A stretch of DNA of 64,000 bases from Chiridota heheva (taxonomy: Eukaryota; Echinodermata; Holothuroidea; Apodida; Chiridotidae): the NCBI GenBank assembly GCA_020152595.1, contig JAIGNY010000690.1, positions 1,042,001 to 1,106,000 on the forward strand. Reading direction: 5' to 3'. Positions 11,187-23,100 of this stretch are shown one piece after another. The position numbers and the translations under genes are program-made. Every line of letters starts with the position of its first letter. Within the stretch, counting starts at the first letter, position 1. The notes below the pieces were generated by a model, which was given only the letters and a program-made list of their open reading frames with translations, searched no databases and was not told the DNA's origin.

Positions 11187-14100
11187 GTAAGAGGGAACTT
11201 TGCTTTATAGTCCTACTGGGATACCTTCTGTAGGTGGTACTGCCGAGGAGATGCACCACCATTCAACCAATTTATTGGCTAACCCAATATCTTGTACAGG
11301 TGAAAGTTATCTATGCTTGCCTAAGGATAGGCCACACCCATTTCTCACACTCATTCTATCTCAATGCCCCTCATCCATCTCTGTCACAACTGCAAGGAAC
11401 AACTCAGCTAAGCATGTCCTTCTAGATTGTCTCCTATTCACCCTCTCGAGATCATTACTCCCTCTTAATTGATCACAGATCTCTCTTTTTTATATTAAAC
11501 TCCCCCCCCCCCTCCCCTCACTCCGCCTGTCCACACACACCCTCATATGTCATATCAACCACAGCATCATCATCTGATACCTCCTCCCTCCAATGGAACA
11601 CTATGCGGTCTCCTTAAATAACCTTTTATACTACTGTTAAAAACTCAGTTCCTGACAGTTTCAAATAATTTAACCTCTATGACCCATTTTGTCGCCATGC
11701 CAACCAACAGAAGTCCCATCAATCAGTCTTATTTGACTTATCATGCATTTTAAAATTTCGAATTTATTGAAATATTTTAAATATCACAATTTGACTTCTT
11801 TATATGTCCAGAAAGTAAATTTTAAACAAGATTATATGACCATTGCAGTTAAAGAATTTTGTTATCTTTTTTCAGAACTTACTTCATTGAATTCCTTGTT
11901 TTTTACCATGACATTTGACATGTCCCTATTTTCCCATAACAGCAAATTGCCATATGATGTGTCAACAGAACAAGCCTTGACACACAAAGAGGTTGTGGAA
12001 GTCATCGGGGAGTCAGCTAAAACGTTGGAAAATGTAGCAGAAAAATTCCTCAATGCCATTATCAATGCCGTGGACATGATTCCGTAAGAATTGATTCATC
12101 TTGACGTTGATTTTTACTTGGGGTAGAAGTTAGTATAAATGTAAAACTGTGTGCCAAATTTAGAAGGATCTTTTTTGAAACGTAATGTGAATGCTATTGA
12201 GAATGTTATTAAGGTACCTAAAATTAGGAACTTATAATTGAGAAATTAAGATAATTGCTTGAAATTGAAGTACTTAAGATTGAGATACTTGAAATTGAGA
12301 TACTTGAAATTGAGATACTTGAAATTGAGATACTTGAAATTGAGATACTTGAAATTGAGATACTTGAAATTGAGATACTTGAAATTGAGATACTTGAAAT
12401 TGAGATACTTGAAATTGAAATACTTGAAATTGAGATACTTGGAATTGAGATACTTGAAATTGAGATACTTAAAATTAAGGTACTTAAAATTGGGGTACTT
12501 AGAATTAAGATACTTGAAATTGAGATACTTGAAATTAAGATACTTAAAATTAAAATACTTCAAATTGAGGTAGTTGAAGTTGAGTCATTAGAAATTGAGA
12601 TACTTAAAATTGAGGTACTTGAAATTGAGGTAGTTGAAATTGAGATACTTAAAATTCAGATACTTGAAATTGAGGTACCTAAAATTGAGATACTTGAAAA
12701 GATACTTAATTGAGATACTTAAAATTGAGATACTTGAAATTGAGATTGACATTGAGGTACATGAAATTGAGGTACTTGAAATTGAGATACTTCAAATTAA
12801 AATACTTCAAATTGAGGTAGTTGAAGTTGAGTCATTAGAAATTGAGATACTTAAAATTGAGGTACTTGAAATTGAGGTAGTTGAAATTGAGATACTTAAA
12901 ATTCAGATACTTGAAATTGAGGTACCTAAAATTGAGATACTTGAAATTGAGATACTTGAAATTGAGATACTTGAAATTGAGATACTTGAAATTGAGATAC
13001 TTGACATTGAGGTACATGAAATTGAGGTACTTGAAATTAAGATACTTAAAATTGAGATACTTAAAATTTAGGTACTTGAAATTGAGGTACTGTACTTGAT
13101 ATTGAGGTACTTGAAATTGAGGTACATGAAATTGAGAATTGAAATTGAGATACTTGAAATTAAGGTTCATGAAATTGAGGTACTTGAAATAAAGATACTT
13201 GAAATTGAGAGACTTAAAATTGAGGTACTTGAAATTGAGGTACTTGAAATTGAGGTAGTTGAAATTGAGGTACTTGAAATTGAGATACTTCAAATTGAGG
13301 TATTTCAAATTAAGATATTTTAAATTTTCTTTACATGTTAACTTTATTTTGGGGTTTGAAGCTCGTTGGATTAATATAATGTCATTCTGGAAGTAGTTTG
13401 ATATAATTGAACGTCTGGCACTATTTGACCTTTGACAAGTGTTGTCATTCAATTATTCTTTTCCATAGGTTTGGTATCAGGTACATTGCAAAAGTGTTGA
13501 AGAAATCGTTGCATGAAAAGTTCCCAGATGAGCCTGAGGAGGACATATTAAAGGTCAGTCACCTTTGGCCTTACTACCACACTGCTGCACATTCATATCT
13601 AATTATGATTTAAATTAATATTGATTCTAATTACACATCAAATGAAAAATTAGGATTATAGAAGGATGAAATTTACTGGTTAAGACATTTTTCTGAGGTC
13701 GATTAAAAGATGAAACTAGACCTGTTATTCACTATTATTTTAAGTGTTTCGCAGAAAGGAAATTTTCCAGCTTGCGTAGTTCTCATGATTTTGTGTAAAT
13801 ACTACACTGTCAGCAATGTGTTTGAGTCGAAATGGTATCCCCCTGTATTCTCAGCCAAGAGTGTGAAATGCCAGATATTGTGTCAACGTGGAGATTAAAA
13901 TACACTAAATTCCTACGTTTCTGATTGGTCAAAATATTTCCACACTCACCAAGAATCCAATCTCAATTACTGCCCGGAAGTGACGTTACTAGTGTGTATA
14001 AGATTTATTGTTGACAGGTCAAGCAGATTTATTGTTGACAGGTCAAGCAGATTTATTGTTGACAGGTCAAGCAGATTTATTGTTGACAGTTTAAGCAGAT

Positions 14101-17100
14101 TTATTGTTGACAGGTCAAACAATTCATCTTGAGCAATTACCACCCGGAAGTAATGTTACTAGTATGTATCAGATTTATTGTTGACAGGTCAAGCAGATTT
14201 ATTGTTGACAGGTCAAGCAGATTTATTGTTGACAGGTCAAGCAGATTTATTGTTCACAGGTCAAGCAGATTTATTGTAGACAGTTTAAGCAGATTTATTG
14301 TTGACAGGTCAAACAATTCATCTTGAGCAATTACCGCCCGGAAGTAAAGTTACAAGTATGTATCAGATTTATTGTTGACAGGTCAAGCAGATTTATTGTT
14401 GACAGGTCAAGCAGATTTATTGTTGACAGGTCAAGCAGATTTATTGTTGACAGGTCAAGCAGATTTATTGTTGACAGGTCAAGCAGATTTATTGTAGACA
14501 GTTTAAGCAGATTTATTGTTGACAGGTCAAACAATTCATCTTGAGCAATTACCGCCCGGAAGTAAAGTTACAAGTATGTATCAGATTTATTGTTGACAGG
14601 TCAAGCAGATTTATTGTTGACAGGTCAAGCAGATTTATTGTTGACAGGTCAAGCAGATTTATTGTTGACAGGTCAAGCAGATTTATTGTTGACAGGTCAA
14701 GCAGATTTATTGTAGACAGTTTAAGCAGATTTATTGTTGACAGGTCAAACAATTCATCTTGAGCAATTACCGCCCGGAAGTAAAGTTACAAGTATGTATC
14801 AGATTTATTGTTGACAGGTCAAGCAGATTTATTGTTGACAGGAAGCAGATTTATTGTTGACAGGTCAAGCAGATTTATTGTTGACAGGTCAAGCAGATTT
14901 ATTGTTGACAGGTCAAGCAGATTTATTGTAGACAGTTTAAGCAGATTTATTGTTGACAGGTCAAACAATTCATCTTGAGCAATTATCGCCCGGAAGTAAA
15001 GTTACAAGTATGTATCAGATTTATTGTTGACAGGTCAAGCAGATTTATTGTTGACAGGTCAAGCAGATTTATTGTTGACAGGTCAAGCAGATTTATTGTT
15101 GACAGGTCAAGCAGATTTATTGTTGACAGGTCAAGCAGATTTATTGTTGACAGGTCAAGCAGATTTATTGTTGACAGGTCAAGCAATTCATCTTGAGCAA
15201 TTACCACCCGGAAGTAATGTTACTAGTATGTATCAGATTTATTGTTGACAGGTCAAGCAGATTTATTGTTGACAGGTCAAGCAGATTTATTGTTGACAGG
15301 TCAAGCAGATTTATTGTTGACAGGTCAAGCAAATTTATTGTTGACAGGTCAAGCAGATTTATTGTTGACAGGTCAAACAATTCATCTGGAAACGAGACTC
15401 CCTCTTTTCTACTCCTGGATAAAATATCATGAAGTTCTTTTGTTTTCAATGGTATCCCTGTTTCAAGTTGTTGTTTCTTTATGTGATTTCTTAAGGTTCC
15501 TATAATGCATGTAATTGGATTTCTTCTTTGCAGATTGTTGGAAATTTGATCTACTACAGATATATGAATCCTGCCATCGTAGCGCCAGACGCCTTCGACA
15601 TTATTGACATCGGTGTCGATAAAGGCATGTCAACTGAACAGAGGAAAAACTTGGGCTCAGTGACAAAGGTGCTTCAGACAGTCGCTTCTGGAAAAGAAGT
15701 AAGAATCTGAATCAATTTGTAGAGTTACAGGAGATATCTTGTGCGTGTGATTAGATTAACCTCAGGTTCTTGGTATTTTATTGCAAATTGTTAATTTTTC
15801 GTTACAAATGTAAAGGTTACTTGTCAGTTACTGATTACCAGTCCGTTACTGGTCACCAGTCCATTACTGGTTACCAGTCCGTTACTGGTTACCAGTTCGT
15901 TACATAATTAAATTCTAAGTCCTTGTGCTCGTTTATAAGTCACTCAATAATTTGGCTCCTATTTATTTAACTGAAATGTTTTATTTGATTAATACCAACT
16001 ACTTCTTGCATTCTCAAAGTAAAATCTCTCTCAAAGTCCCCCAAAGCAAAACAACATTTGGTGATCGCTCCCTGAGTGTTTTTGGCCCTAAGCTCTGGAA
16101 TGCTGCCCTCCATGTATTCAATTTGCCCGTCTCTCAACATTTAAAAATAACAACTCAAGACCAACCTTTTTAAAGAAGCCTTCGATGCACCCAGCAATTT
16201 GTATAAACATTGTTGTTTTCTTGTTTCGTTTCCCCCTACTGCCTTGTTTGTTAAGCGCATATAAATAGTACTTTAACTAGAAAATGCACCATATAAATTC
16301 CATATGTTATTATATTATAGATACCTTCTTGGGAGGTGATTTGCAGAGCGGAACATATTCCCATAGTGGTGTTGGTCCTTAAATAGTCAAACTATTCACA
16401 AGATTGTTTTGAGAACATGGAGTCATGAATTGTTCACTTTCCTTCCTCCAGTTTTTGGCAGAATAATATTATTTTAGCACTTAACACTCATTTGCATTTA
16501 TTTCTTTTTTCAGTTCAGTGGAGAAAATGAACATTTATCATCCTTGAATGCATTTGTAAGGAAGAGTTTTCCAAAATTCAAGTAAGTATTTGATATTTCT
16601 GTACTGTTCTTCATCATGCCTCCCTTTACAACCATATTTTGCCTCCTCTCCCACTCCCCTCTCTACCCTTTTCTACCGATGCACTTTCTCTCTCGATCCC
16701 AGCTTCCTGGCATTTAGTCCCCCCGTATCTCTCAGTCTCCCCCTGTTTTCTTTTCTTCCTACCTCTGGAATGATCTAACCTTTTAGGCACAATTTGACCC
16801 TCGCTGTCGTGGTGCCATTAAGCCCTCTTCAAACAAACAAACAAACATCGTTCTGTTGTTGTATCAAAGGAGCTCCCGGTGGTCAAAAAGTGAGGGCGCT
16901 CTTTTGCTAAGTCAAGGAATTTTAAAATAAACAGTTTTAAGTCAAGAAAATTTTAAAATAACACACTTCAAAGTCAGGGAATTTTAAAATAACACAGTTC
17001 TAAGTCAAGGGAATTTTAAAATAACACAGTTCTAAGTCAAGAAAATTTTAAAATAACACTTCAAAGTCAAGGGAATTTTAAAATAACACAGTTCTAAGTC

Positions 17101-20100
17101 AAGGGAATTTTAAAATAACACAGTTCTAAGTCAAGGGAATTTTAAAATAACACAGTTCTAAGTCAAGGAATTTTAAAATAACACAGTTCAAAGTCAAGGG
17201 AATTTTAAAATAACACAGTTTTAAGTCAAGGGAATTTTAAAATAACACAGTTCTAAGTCAAGAAAATTTTGAAATAACACACTTTAAAGTCAAGGGAATT
17301 TTAAAATAACACAGTTCTAAGTCAAGGGAATTTTAAAATAACACAGTTCTAAGTCAAGGGAATTTTGAAATAACACTGTTCTAAGTCAAGGGAATTTTAA
17401 AATAACACACTTCAAAGTCAAGGGAATTTTAAAATAACACACTTCAAAAAGGGAATTTTAAAAACATTTCTAAGTCAAGGAATTTTAAAATAACACAGTT
17501 CTAAGTCAAGAAAATTTTGAAATAACACAGTTCTAAGTCAAGAAAATTTTGAAATAACACACTTCAAAGTCAAGGGAATTTTAAAATAACACAGTTCTAA
17601 GTCAAGGGAATTTTAAAATAACACAGTTGCATCAAGGGAATTTTAAAATGTTCAGTTCTAAGTCATGGGAATTTTAAAATAACACAGTTTTAAGTCATGG
17701 GAATTTTAAAATAACACAGTTCTAAGTCAAGGGAATTTTAAAATAACACAGTTCTAAGTCAAGGGAATTTTAAAATAACACAGTTCTAAGTCAAGGGAAT
17801 TTTAAAATAACACAGTTTTAAGTCAAGGAAATTTTAAAATAACCCAGTTCTAAGTCATGGGAATTTTAAAATAACCCAGTTCTAAGTCATGGGAATTTTA
17901 AAATAACACAGTTCTATGTCATGGGAATTTTAAAATAACACAGTTCTAAGTCATGGAATTTTAAAATAACACAGTTCTAAGTCATGGGAATTTTAAAATA
18001 ACACAGTTCTAAGTCATGGGAATTTAAAAAAAACACAGTTCTATTTTTTTTTTTTCTCGTGTTGTTAAAAAATTACTCAAGTATTCATAAAAATAATTTA
18101 AATAATTTGAACATTTGTATGAAAGGTGTTTAGTTGCATCACATGCTTGGAAAGTGTTTGAATAATCTGGAGACTCAAGAAATATACGCCCTCACTTTTC
18201 AACATTCTTAGACAAAACTGTTGGAACAATTTCAGCGTTGTGAGAACTACATATGTTATAGTGTTATGTTTCTTTAATGTAATGTTTTTTCTTTAACAGA
18301 GAATAACTTTTCCACCCCCATTTTAATGTTGGATTTTTTTTTTTATTTAATGCTAATAATGTCGACATTGAATGGAGAACTATTCAACGGATGACATCAC
18401 AAATTTGCATATTTTGTTGATTATATAAGCCTGAGATAGTTTGTAATGTTTCTGAAATAGAGGAAAGATTCAACATTAACAATGGTCAACATTGGACTGG
18501 GAAGGGGAAGGGAGGTTGGTTAAGATAATGAGGTAAGGGATGAGGATACTGGTAGTGTCATTGAAATTATAACAATGTTCTTAAAATGATAAAATATTAA
18601 TTACAAATAAAAGAATAGAGATTGAAGAAGCAATAGAAAAAAATTCCAGCAATTATGATTTCTGAATGTGGAATAATTTGCAATAGAAAAGTTGGTTTAT
18701 GAAAAGCATCACATATTTTCATGAAGTCTTTCAACGAGTTTTGTCCGAGATTGTAGGTAAGGATTTACATAGGAAAATGGCTGAAGAGCTATTCAACGGA
18801 TGACAACACAAATTTGCATATTTTGTTGAATAAATAGGCCTGAGTATTACAAAAAATATAAAGTAGTAGATTCTGAAAAAGTTTGACGAGAATATTGACT
18901 ATTATCATGATTCTTATTGGATTTTAAAGTAATTCAGCTAATATTTCCATTTTCTGTCCATTAATCACAGCAATTGTTGCTTAAATCATTTTGGTTGACT
19001 CTAAACTTGCTGTTTTTTCCCAACAGGGAGTTCTGCGTTAGAGTTTGTGACGTTCCTGAGCCAGAGGAAAGATTCAACATTGATGAATATTCTGATTTTG
19101 TCAATCCAACCAAACCCATTGTCCTCATGTCTGTTGCAGAGATCCTTGATACACATGCGGTCAGTCTTACCTAGTCCATTGTATTATTTATTGTTCTTTT
19201 TTACTCAGGAGTGGCTCAGTGGTTCAAGGATTAGTTCACTGGTCAAGCATGTCAATCTTTAATGAAAGAGAGACTTCAAAAGAAACAAAGTGGTGAAGAA
19301 AGTATTCAAGCATCGTATTCCATTTAGAAGATATTTTAGTTTATAGCTCTTGTCTTACCTGTGTAGCGATGACTAGTGTAGTAAGTCTACTATGGAAGTT
19401 GACGTCTCATCCTCACATTCTTAACAATTGTTAATGTATTTTAAAGAAAGTTTATTGATTTTTTTTCACTATTCAAATTATTTTTCCACGAACTTTCCTT
19501 AGGTGGTATATTATAAATACCCTTCCAAGATTCAGTTTGACTACTTTTTTGACATATCCCATGGTTTTTAAGCCACAAAATTGCAGGACAAAATATGAGG
19601 AAATCTGAGGCTATGACATCACTACTGGTCTGATTTAAGTCGTTTCTACACAAACGATACCAATCTTAAAACTTAAATATCTTAATGGAATAAGATTTTT
19701 AAATGCTTTCGTTACCATTGTGTTTCTTTTGAAGTCCTCTTTCATATAAGATGGCCTCTTTCATATAAGATGGACATGCTTGATCTCTAAACTAATCCTT
19801 TAATGGAATAAGATTTTTGAATGCTTTCTTCACTATTTTGTTTTTTTGAAGTCCTCTTTCATATAAGATGGACTTGCTTGACCCTTGAACTAATCCTTTA
19901 AGGAGTCATGGCCATGTGAAAGGTACCGGGTTCGACTCGGGCTACGAGCACTGCATTGTGTCCTTGAGACAGACACTTTACTCTAATTGCTCTCAGTCCA
20001 CTCAGCTGTAAAATACAGAGTACCAGCTTTGCTGGGAATTTGACCTGGGGTTGAAGTTCAGGGGATTCATGTGCTTTCTTAATGCCAAGGAAACAGGAGA

Positions 20101-23100
20101 TAAGCACCGGCCTGATGGGCCTTAACGGCTTGAGTATGTAGTTTACCTTAACCTTTGGACTCAAAAGCAATGGGTCTTAACAGCTCGAGTATGGAGTTTA
20201 CCTTAAGCTTTGGACTCAAAAGCAATGGGTCTTAACGGCTCGAGTATGTAGTTTATCTTAACCTTTGGACTCAAAAGCAATGGGTCTTAACGGCTCGAGT
20301 ATGTAGTTTATCTTAACCTTTGGACTCAAAAGCAATGGGTCTTAACGGCTCGAGTATGTAGTTTATCTTAACCTTTGGACTCAAAAGCAATGGGTCTTAA
20401 CGGCTCGAGTATGGAGTTTACCTTTAACCTTTGAAGTCAAAAGCATTAGGTTGAACGAGGATGGGGTGAGAAAATGTTTGTGTTAATCAACTGGCTGTGA
20501 TTTATTTTTTCTGCATGAGAGATTTTCCTTTTATTTCTTTACAGTACTTTTCAAGCTCATTTCACATCAATACCAGACACAAGATTTTTTTGTTTAAAGA
20601 TCTGAAATCATTTTTTAATGGAATGAAGATATATGATTGAGACGGGGGACACGGCTCTGTAAGTGTGACATAATTGGAAGACTGCGACTATGGATATTGT
20701 ACTTTGGTAGAAAAAGACAAATTGCTCCTAGAAATCTAACTTGAGACATTCACAGTCTTGAGATATTAATTCCTTTTTTTGGAATACTAAAGTAATAATG
20801 ACTGTTTTGTATAGTGGATATACACCTTTGAACAGTCAGGCTCAGATTCTTGCAAATTTGATCTCAGAATCATTTTTCTTTTAACTCTGTGTTTCATATC
20901 AGTTTGATATCTTAGAAGTAATATATGCAAGAGGAGTTTGGTATTTTTTGAGAGAGCGGGGGAAGAAGGGGGGAAGGGTCATATATGAGTCACTCAGGAG
21001 GTAATCTTACTGCCATTTTTGTCTACATTCAACAGCTGCTTGTTGAACACGCAGAGAACATCGCTCCTGAAGCATCGGATCCACTTCATGAGCTCTTGAA
21101 AGATCTGGGAGACGTACCCGGTATAGAAGATATGCTAGGTAAGAAACAAAGCAGGTTTCATGCTTGTAAGTGACAGTGCAACATAACTGCCAATCAAGCT
21201 ATTATATCCCAATCAAAATATTATATCCCAATCAAAATATAGCTTACTCTTACTCTGAATTGACACCAGAATGGGCTATGTATCCCATTGAGGTATCAAA
21301 TATATCCCCATTGGGATATCAACCTGAATATATCAGTGCTTAGAAACTGAATTATTGAAATGGAATTTCGCACAAGTCGGGAAATTTTCTGTACCAAGTT
21401 ATGAATATTAATTAAAGCCCTAGATACTTTTCTTTCATTTCACCAGGGATTAGCAATATCCATCTGCATAGCAACACTGGTGCAAGCAACTGGAAGGTCT
21501 GTAATTGAAAATAGGAATATTGATGGTTAAAACTTTCTGTAAAACTGATTTTGATTAAAATTTGAAAATTTAGTTTGATTTATACATGAATTATGAAAAG
21601 AGATTGCAAAACTTGAAGCCTGAATGAAATGATGACAGTTGTGATATCTTGTTTGGGATATCATATCCCGATGGAGATGTTTCAAACGACATCTTTTTCT
21701 GCACTTATCTTTTTTTTGAGTGACACCCTTAACGAGAATGCCAAGCTCGGTTTGATGTTAAAATGAGCATCATTAAAATTGTTATTCCATATGTAAAAGC
21801 ATTTAATATTGATGCTGGAATTGTAGTTGTTAACAAATGATGATCGGAAATACCACTTGAAAATTAAAAGTAAAAGCTAAATCCATCCGAGCCATTAGGT
21901 GCATTGAGTCGGTGCTTATCCCCGATTTCCATGGCACAAGCGGATGAGAGCACAATGACTCCCCCTGGATGAGACGCCAGTCCATCGCAGATTAACTCCC
22001 CAGGTTTTTACATGCATTATTTTGATGTTGGTTTAGAAACGTTTTGTGATCTTATCTTCAGGTGAAGTGGATGCAAATGAAAACCAAGCAGATAACAGCC
22101 AACTCGTCAAGGAACTGGGCAAGACTGAAATCTCCCTCACCTTGCAGAACAAGTTTGAGATTCAGGAGGATAATGACCAAGACACCAAGAGGTTATTCAT
22201 CAAGACCAAGAGACTGCTGGTAGACGTGATCCGAGTACAGGGAGGAGAAAGTATTCCTCACATACTGAAAACACCTTTTACTCAAGTGCAGGTATCCTGA
22301 ACATTTCCAACAGCATCCACTGCCTTTTTTGCAGTGTACAGTGTGATAGCATAAAGGCAGAAGCAAGACCATGTATTTGTTTTATTTCTTTAAAAGTTAA
22401 TTGCCTCATTCGATATAAGTGGAAACATGCTTTGCCCATCTGTGTATAAACCTTACACTCTAAATAAAAGAAAATAAATTTCCATTTGAAAGAAACACAT
22501 AAAGAATTATCTTGAATCTGCAATGATGACATCATACTTTACAATACAAGTTCACTTTTCAACACACTTGTGACATCTTTGAAAATCAAAAACTTCTTAA
22601 CGGATTAAGATATCATCTGGTTTTGCCCTCATCTGTTTCTTTAATAGTCCTTTATCATATATATCAGCGATTTATAATAGGTGGTCCGTGGGCCAAATCT
22701 GGCCTGCCAGACAATCCAATCTGGCCCATGAAGCAATAGTCATTATATAATGCAATACAGTGCATTGTGTGTAAGATCAATCTGAATGAGATTGGTAAAA
22801 ATTCGCAAAGTGCTTGTTTATTTTGATTTTTCTAGGCAGATCAGCTCACTAAAACATCGCTGCTTATCAAAAAAAAATTGTATCTTTAGTTCAGCTATAA
22901 ATTGGGCTCGTGGCTTGTCAAAGGAAGGTGGATAAGAGAATTGCCGACATCTGGCGTACATTCTTTTAATTGTGCACGCTCTCAACTTGTTTGTATTGAG
23001 GGATTGTTTTGACAGGTTTTGTTTGTCACATCACGCAGGTTTTGCCACGCTATTGGTCCACACACAGCCTGAAGCTGTTGTGAAATAATGGCCCTTCGCA

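Noticed and set aside
12255-13452. Leucine/isoleucine-repeat and KYLNF-repeat ORFs on both strands
   Set aside because: A 15-bp tandem repeat inside an intron; length is a multiple of three.
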